This document shows positions 58,063 through 64,000 of a stretch of DNA of 64,000 nt, in pieces. The notes under the pieces were generated by a model. That model saw only the letters and a list, made by a program, of their open reading frames with translations. It had not been told where the DNA came from and ran no database searches. The position numbers were made by a program, and so were the translations under genes. The stretch lies in the NCBI GenBank assembly GCA_037954665.1, contig JBBMOL010000047.1, positions 2,418,001 to 2,482,000 on the forward strand. Reading direction: 5' to 3'. This stretch comes from Laguncularia racemosa. Lineage: Eukaryota > Streptophyta > Magnoliopsida > Myrtales > Combretaceae. The first letter of the stretch is position 1. The number at the start of each line of letters is the position of its first letter.

Positions 58063-59070
58063 TGATGTGCTTAAAAGGGGACTAAGCACATGCGAATTAA
58101 ACCAAGTAACAATCTCTAAAGGACTAGCACAATTTGGTTCAAGGTGAAGCAATTGTAGCATGACCCTAATTGCAATATATGGACCGAATGATGAATTACA
58201 TGAAATAAATCAACACAATAGTATAATCCTCAATGGTAATCACAAATTATACTCCAAAACTAACATGATTACTACTAATAATCCACAAGAAAATAACCGT
58301 GATCCCCCTTTCCACAACCAATACTTTCATGGCTCAACAAGCATGCACAATGGATAAATCGAATTCAAGTGTAAAAGTAACTCAATTAAGCACAAAAATT
58401 CGATTGATTATGAAGCAAATCTAACCAAGAATTATCCCAATTCAACCCTAGATATTACACACTAGAGAAGAAAAGAAATCAGAAGAAAATGAAATTGATA
58501 TGACTCACAATTTCAAGTGTTGCACTCACTACAATTTCAATTCTTGGGATTGAAATTGATAAGAGGAAATTTGAACTAAGAAACCTAATTCTCTCACATG
58601 AAAGTGAAGTGTATATTCTGAAAAATGGCCTCCCAAAACCCTACTTTAAGCAAGTATTTATACTTGCTCCCTTTAGGGTTAGAAAGTCTACAAAATTACA
58701 ACTATGCCACTTTTAGGGTGGTCGGTCCTAAATGAGAATTACAAACAAAAAATGAAAGTGTTCTAAAAGAAAATACAACATAAAATAGTCCATAAAACAA
58801 TTACAAAGTACAAAATATTATAAATCTTCATGAGCTAATGCTTCGAAGTGGAAACAATTGCAGCGGACCTTTAGATGCAAATCTGATGATGTCTCATGGC
58901 CATCAACTAATATAAGTTATTTGGCAACCCATGGAGAAATATTATTGCACCTATAAGATTATTACAAAAATATTTATTAGATAAAAGAAATAGAGTGAAA
59001 TATGAGCGATTTGGATCATCATCTAAATCGAGTTCTAAGAGCATCTATGGTGCCGGAAAATTTCCTATCA
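58063..59070 (-). repeat. 5' LTR of element D
   Basis: 1008 bp, TGATGTGCTT to TTCCTATCA on the plus strand; palindromic TATA region at 58649-58668. Outer end abuts TSD GATAG. Confidence 0.93.
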
Positions 59071-59081
59071 GATAGATATCA

Positions 59082-60177
59082 TTGCAATATTAGATTCATT
59101 ATAGTAAAACAAGACAAATGATTCAAGCATTTATCTAGGCTGACATGAGTGGCTCTTTTATTGAATAGGTTAGGCAGTCACTTAGCTAGCTTTAAAAGGG
59201 CTAGTAGGTGTTAAGACAAGTCGTTTTGAGTTGTCTAGGCTTTGAGGTTTGGTCAATTAGCATTCCCAAGAGTGGCTTGGTGGTACTTCATCAACTTGGA
59301 GAGAGATGAGCATCTAATAGTAGCTTAATAGATGATGGAACTAGAACCCATGAAGGTAGGCAATTTTGTCCTCGATTAGTCGGCTAGAGAGTAATATTGT
59401 CCACATTTGGTTTTGAGGTCTGTGCGCCCTAGCTTAGGTGATTAGCCCTAAGGTTGGATTCTTATTAGGGATGCTTTGGTTTTAGTGTTTGCAATTTAAT
59501 ATGATCCCACAAATTAAATTTCACTATACTAACATTAAATTCAATATAATCTCATAGACACAAAATATTATAAGTGTACTACCTTTTTCTATATATGAAT
59601 CACAAATCTCATCAGCACACCACTGTTGAATGTGCACATTTCTAGAGCCCTTGCATCATTGCTCCTCTCCACCTAAGTCAAGGAGTGCATTATAAGTGCT
59701 TTTATGCATACATTGCTGTAAAAAAAATTTGTAGCTTAAATTTATCAATTCATATCAAAATAATATATAAGAAATGAGAGAACAAATTCTAATTTCATTC
59801 ATTTGTAATTGGATAAATATATAGTAGATAAAGACTAGTTAAGGGAGAATCAATATCAATTAAAGAGAATAAATATAGATATTCACTTGACAGAATAGGA
59901 AAGAAAATAAATATTAAGGAATATTTTAAATCCACACAAGCATACCTAAACATGGAAATAATAAAAAATAAGAGATATAAAATACGTTCCAATAATTGCA
60001 ATCTCACAAATGCATACATACCAAATTACAATCTGATTAGCCTTCATTTACAAATGGTTCCTTTATGATGCCATTGCTAACCACATTGTTTCCTCTCCAC
60101 TATATTGGATAGAACTAAATAACCATATAAAATTTGATGAATCACACTATAGTGTAATAGCAATGTAATAAGTATTT
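59082..60177. other. No recognisable feature
   Basis: About 1.1 kb of AT-rich sequence right of the nest. No repeat ends, RNA gene or frame with a recognisable motif. It may be older unique DNA into which N inserted. Confidence 0.5.
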
Positions 60178-60890
60178 ATACCTCACTAGCAGATTTTGAT
60201 AGACATCCCCTCGAATTATATCTTCTCTTACCACATATTTTGCATATCATCATGTGTGGTCCCTCTTATATGTTCTGCTGCCCTTAGCTTCCTCTTTAGT
60301 CTTCTTCTTCTTAGTCTTCCTAAGCGTTATTTTAAGCATAGGGGCTACCATTTTCTCCATTGAGGTTCTCTCCTAAAGTTTAGCACTTGCGATAGGAATG
60401 ACCATATGTTGATACATTCTCTTATATTTTTCTACCATGTGCCACTCATTCACAGTTCTCAACATCATGGCCCAAGTACATGATGCAAACACTTGCATGA
60501 GCACAAGGCATGCTAATCAATGCCCATAAGTTGCAGTTGTAACTCTAACTCTCTAAGTCAACTGCATAACCCTTGCTTAGCTATATGGCCTTAAACTCCA
60601 TATGGCCGTTTGGTAGGAGGTGACAATTGAAGTTCATGTTCTTTTTCTTTTTGATGCACTGTAGAATGTGTAGAGTGAATTGCTAGGTGCACTTATTGCT
60701 TTCTACAATTTTATTAACTATTCTCCCCAAGATTTGTTTCCAAATGCACTCCACCAAGATATTTCAACATGTGTCTTTCCTTAATTATAATGGAATTGAA
60801 GCATTTCAACATGTTATTATCAACAACATCACATTTAGTTCCATTATTAAACATTGCCTTGTAGGTTGCACTAATGTTTAGGATTTTCTA
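60178..60890 (-). pseudogene. MuDR-type (MULE) transposase carboxyl-terminal relic
   Basis: Read on the minus strand across two frames: KCDVVDNNMLKCFNSII (the FN domain before the SWIM finger), then a damaged SWIM zinc region with MPCAHA-like remains (GIDxHALC) near 60520, NEWHMVEKYKRMYQHMVIPI, MLKITLRKTKKKKTKEEAKG (the usual basic PKKKR stretch) and a final zinc knuckle CKICGKRRYNSRGC, in which the His is Tyr, ending at stop 60178. Frameshifts and stops kill it. No terminal inverted repeats were found, so the element limits are unknown. Confidence 0.72.
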
Positions 60891-61065
60891 CTAGAAACCA
60901 TCTACAACGTCAGGCTTCAACTTCTAATTTGACTAACAAATACCTCTAATTCACTGACTATAGTGGACTTACATGCCACCCAAAACAAACGTTAGAGCTC
61001 ACTTCTTCTATGTTTTCTTCCTCCAATTTGTGAAGAAGTGACAAGTGCAAAAGTGATGCTGGCTT

Positions 61066-62192
61066 TGTTGAGTTCTCTGAAATAAGTTTTAATGATAACA
61101 AAAAGGTTATTAGTGGATAGAATATCTAACAAATATGTTTTTAAGTACCTAGAACAAAAGTATTTATTTTTACAGACACTTAAGTAGGCAATAGTTTACA
61201 GAAATTTAAGTAGAAAATTGTTTATAGGCACTTAAATAGATAGTTTGATATAGACAATCTGTTAGACATTTTAGTAGAGATTTAAATCGACATTTTGATA
61301 CTTTGTTTTGTAGACTATGGTTTGAATAATGCATGCTTATATAGCTCTTATCTATATTCAATACAAGTTTGAATTATTTGTAATCCAATTAATGAATTTT
61401 TTTTTTTAAAGTAATGGATCAAGTTAGTTTAAGATTTATTTTAACTAAATATCATCTAAAGAAGAATGAGATAAGGATAAGAATAACAAATATGGTTATC
61501 AGTTAAAGATCATTTGCATAAAGAGGGATCTTCATTTTTTAAACTAAAGCTTATCTATACGAGGTTGTTAAAGAGGTAGATGAAGATAAACATTGACAAT
61601 TTCAATCTTGAGCATAATTAGTTACATGATTAAGGAATTTAAAAATTGAATTTCATATTAGATTTTTCAAAATTCCACAAATGCAAGGATGCTATCTATG
61701 AATATTAGAAGACCATGAATGTTGAAAGGCATCTATTGAAAAAGAAGAATGTATAAACTAAAGCTTTTAAGTTTAAAACGAGACACAACATGAGAACCGA
61801 CAGAAAATAGAACAGAACAAATACAATTATTTGTTCTTCTTGAGCTTAAACTAGAGAATTTATATTTTTGCATTCTTGTATAAATGTTATTTACTTTTTT
61901 GTGTAAAGTCTAGCTTAAAAAGTATGGTTACAAGAGTCTTGTAGTCTTTGATTAGCAGTGTGAAAAGCTAGAAAGACAAAGTAAGAGCTATTGGTGTTTG
62001 TAACATTTCTTAGCTATTGGATTAGTGGAGCAACCATTGTGGAAAACTAGATCTCTAGTAGCAAAGATGGGAGAGAGGATGTACTAAATAGGAGAAACCT
62101 CTGTACATTGTGGCCTTCTTTAATTTCGTTCTTCGTCATAAAAAGGAATTTAAAAAGTCATCATTTATTAAAATTGGTAATTTTTTTTAACA
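61066..62192 (+). repeat. Probable 5' LTR of copia element R
   Basis: TGTTGAGTTC to TTTTTAACA, about 1127 bp with TGTT/AACA ends, directly upstream of a copia gag. The opening GAAATAAGTTTTAATGATAA resembles LTR starts I recall from plant copia elements. The second LTR is outside the window and no clear initiator-Met primer site follows, so the limits are provisional. Confidence 0.45.
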
Positions 62193-62236
62193 AACAATTT
62201 AACCTACCCCCCTCTTCCGCATACAAGAATTGATCA

Positions 62237-64000
62237 ATGGCTAACAATACAATCACAATTGCATCTAATCGTATACGATTCTTTGACAACACTAACTTTC
62301 CTTATAAAAAATGTAGGATGGAAACTTATACAAAAGAAACTAACTTGCTTTGTGAGAAATCATACATTATGGTGATCAAAAAATCATTCTTATTGACAGA
62401 CCAATACTAGACAATAAAGAAAAGAAAAAGGCTAAAGTAGACAACACTGCAAAGAATCTTCTTCTTATAAGCATCTCTTAGACACTGTTTACAATGATTT
62501 CATCATGCCATTTACTAAGGAAATATGGGATAAAATGTGCAAAACCTATGAAGGTGTTGCAATGATGAAAGAAACTAGGAGGAGCACTTATGCAAGACTA
62601 TGAATTGTTCAAATTTCAATCTAGTGAAACTATATCCTATGAATTTAATAGATTTACTTTAATTACTAAGAAACTTACTTTGCTTGGTAAAAAGTTTGAT
62701 GACAATGAGCTTGTAAGGTAAATCTTGTGAATCATGGGATTCAAAGACAAATGCAATTGAAGAAGCTCATGACTTAAACAAACTAAACTTGAGTTAACTT
62801 CAAGAAAAAGCTTAAGCATATGAATCAAAACTGAAGCACATGAGTGATCAAGAGAAAGTTAAAAAATCTATAACAGTAAGGGCTACTAAACAAAACATTG
62901 AGACAAACAAAAAATCAGATAGTGAGGAAGTCAATAATGATCTGATGATGCTAGTTTGAAGATTTACAAAAGCATTCAAGAAATATGATAAGCTTTTTGA
63001 ATAGTCTATACATTTTTCTGCTAATCAATCTAAGTATGGTATAGGAAAGGGTTTCAAAGAATAAGAAGAAAAGAAAGAGAAAAAGAAAGAAATAGTTTGT
63101 TTTGAATGCAAGAAGCTAGGACACATCAAGTATGAATGTCCTATATTGATAAAAAAGATAGAGAAATATAAGAAGAAACAAAAAGCTTTAGTGGCAACAT
63201 GGAGTGATCTTGATGAGTTAAACGTTGAGTTAGACGTTGGATTAGATAATGAAGAAGAGGCAAATATGTGTTTAACAATTTTATCTGACGTAACTTTTCA
63301 ATCTGAGAATGATATGTCCGTTAGTTTTAGGAAACAAGTTAAACAACTATTAAAGGTTTTTATCTAAGGTTAATGAAAAGATTGAAACTTTGAGAAATGA
63401 AAAAGAAGTCATGTGTTAGATTAATATGTTATTGTTTGATGAAAATGATATTCTTAAAAATGACACAGAAATTTTACATATGGATAATAAAAGCTTACAA
63501 GAAATAGAAGATATGTTATCTAATGAAAAAAAAAAAAAACCTTAAGAAAAGAAATTGAAGAGCTTAATGTAAGAATTGATGAAGTTTCAAAAAATTTAAA
63601 TTCTATGTTTATTATGTTTTCTAAAAGTGTTGAAAAACTATGAAAGTTAATATCATCTTAAAGAATAAGTAACTCAAAAGAAGGATTAGGATATAATAAG
63701 GTCGAGTCCTCAAATTGAGCTAAGGAAACTATTTTTATTAAAGGAAAAGATCCAATCGTTAAAGATGGTGTTAGTACAAGTAAGAAGGAAAATGAAAGTA
63801 TAAATATGAAAGAAAATAAGATTTTGAAACAAAATGAAAAGAATATTAGAAAGCATTATAGATAGAACTCTAAACAAAACTATAGATAGAACAACAGACA
63901 AATGTACAAACATTACTATAGAAGAAATTACAAAAGGTACAATGAAGGCTATACCGGATCATATAATCTAAGAATGGTTAGCTCATATCAATATCAACAG
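62237..64000 (+). pseudogene. Copia Gag of element R, frameshifted, runs off the right edge
   Basis: ATG 62237 opens MANNTITIASNRIRFFD. Frameshifts and stops follow within the UBN2-type gag (for example NLIDLL and EEAHDLNKLNL remains near 62640-62790). A perfect zinc knuckle CFECKKLGHIKYEC lies at about 63099-63140, followed by KKQKALVATWSDLDE and an acidic stretch, then coiled-coil-like Lys/Glu-rich sequence to about 63640, and a basic tail. The layout gag, single knuckle, ATWSD-like segment is common in plant copia elements. An A-run at 63529-63539 is a frameshift site. Protease, integrase and RT would lie beyond the window. Confidence 0.75.

Larger units (their letters stand above)
45524..59070 (-). 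mobile_element. Element D: Gag-protease-only chromovirus-like element with K and E nested inside
   Basis: Perfect TSD GATAG (45519-45523 and 59071-59075) and two LTRs of exactly 1008 bp (45524-46531 and 58063-59070). On the minus strand: primer site, long leader, gag start at 56804, interruption by solo LTR K (which holds E), the rest of gag and protease to 46532, and PPT. There is no RT, RNase H or integrase. The protease-to-PPT junction matches J, so both descend from one pol-deleted ancestor. Confidence 0.9.
21748..59081 (-). mobile_element. Element N: decayed chromovirus-like host element of the nest (composite)
   Basis: Inferred from minus-strand pieces in correct domain order, right to left: LTR 45198-45523, gag 44570-45197, gag 41019-41330, zinc knuckle, protease and RT 29325-31288, integrase 21748-22375. 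Each break is explained by an insertion with a readable TSD (D, P, H) or at least an LTR edge (F, A). The rest of RNase H and the integrase zinc domain are missing. The linkage of the integrase piece and the right end of the LTR are the least certain parts. Confidence 0.55.

Noticed and set aside
1..64000. tRNA, rRNA or other structural RNA genes
   Set aside because: I found no cloverleaf or rRNA core sequence; the tRNA-like strings are the retrotransposon primer sites.

Overview
This window is nuclear DNA of a flowering plant, probably a eudicot with a large, AT-rich, repeat-laden genome. I see no cellular gene. Almost everything is LTR retrotransposon inserted into LTR retrotransposon, as expected of pericentromeric or intergenic heterochromatin. 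The evidence is LTR pairs, 5-bp target-site duplications (TSDs), tRNA primer sites, polypurine tracts (PPTs) and Gag/Pol motifs. All comparisons were made by eye, so no percentage identities are given. Elements are named here by letters.

Layout. The oldest layer is N, a decayed minus-strand chromovirus-like Ty3 element whose pieces run from integrase (21748-22375) through RT, protease and gag (29325-31288, 41019-41330, 44570-45197) to its 5' LTR (45198-45523 and probably a few bases at 59076-59081). Into N went: A, an Athila-like element running off the left edge (1-21747); F with J (22812-29324); the solo LTR H (31289-41018); the solo LTR P (41336-44564); and D (45524-59070). A carries copia element Q (208-5320) and chromovirus C (7556-20432), and the 3' LTR of C carries Athila-like B (7822-14817). 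H carries the nearly non-coding element G (35121-40304). D carries solo LTR K (48189 to about 56574), and K carries E (49073-56409), the youngest element. TSDs can be read for Q (ACTCT), B (GAAAG/AAAAG), C (TATAC), D (GATAG), E (ATTAT), G (AAAGG), H (TAACT/TAATT) and P (TCTTA). After N come about 1.1 kb without a recognisable feature, a MuDR-type transposase relic (60178-60890) and the 5' part of a plus-strand copia element R that leaves the window on the right.

How the parts work together. The most striking feature is that the Ty3 elements are split by function. Two chromovirus-like copies (D, J) encode Gag and protease and lack pol across what looks like the same junction. Two others (C, F) encode protease, RT, RNase H and integrase but have lost gag at the same right-hand breakpoint. 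In the Athila-like group, B and E encode only Gag-protease, and G has lost nearly all coding sequence but keeps primer site, a conserved hairpin, a conserved 3' non-coding block and PPT. E has LTRs of equal length (1575 bp) with no difference seen, a perfect TSD and an uninterrupted 900-codon Gag-protease frame, so a pol-less element appears to have moved recently, presumably with enzymes supplied in trans. The window therefore reads as a community of complementing, incomplete retrotransposons.
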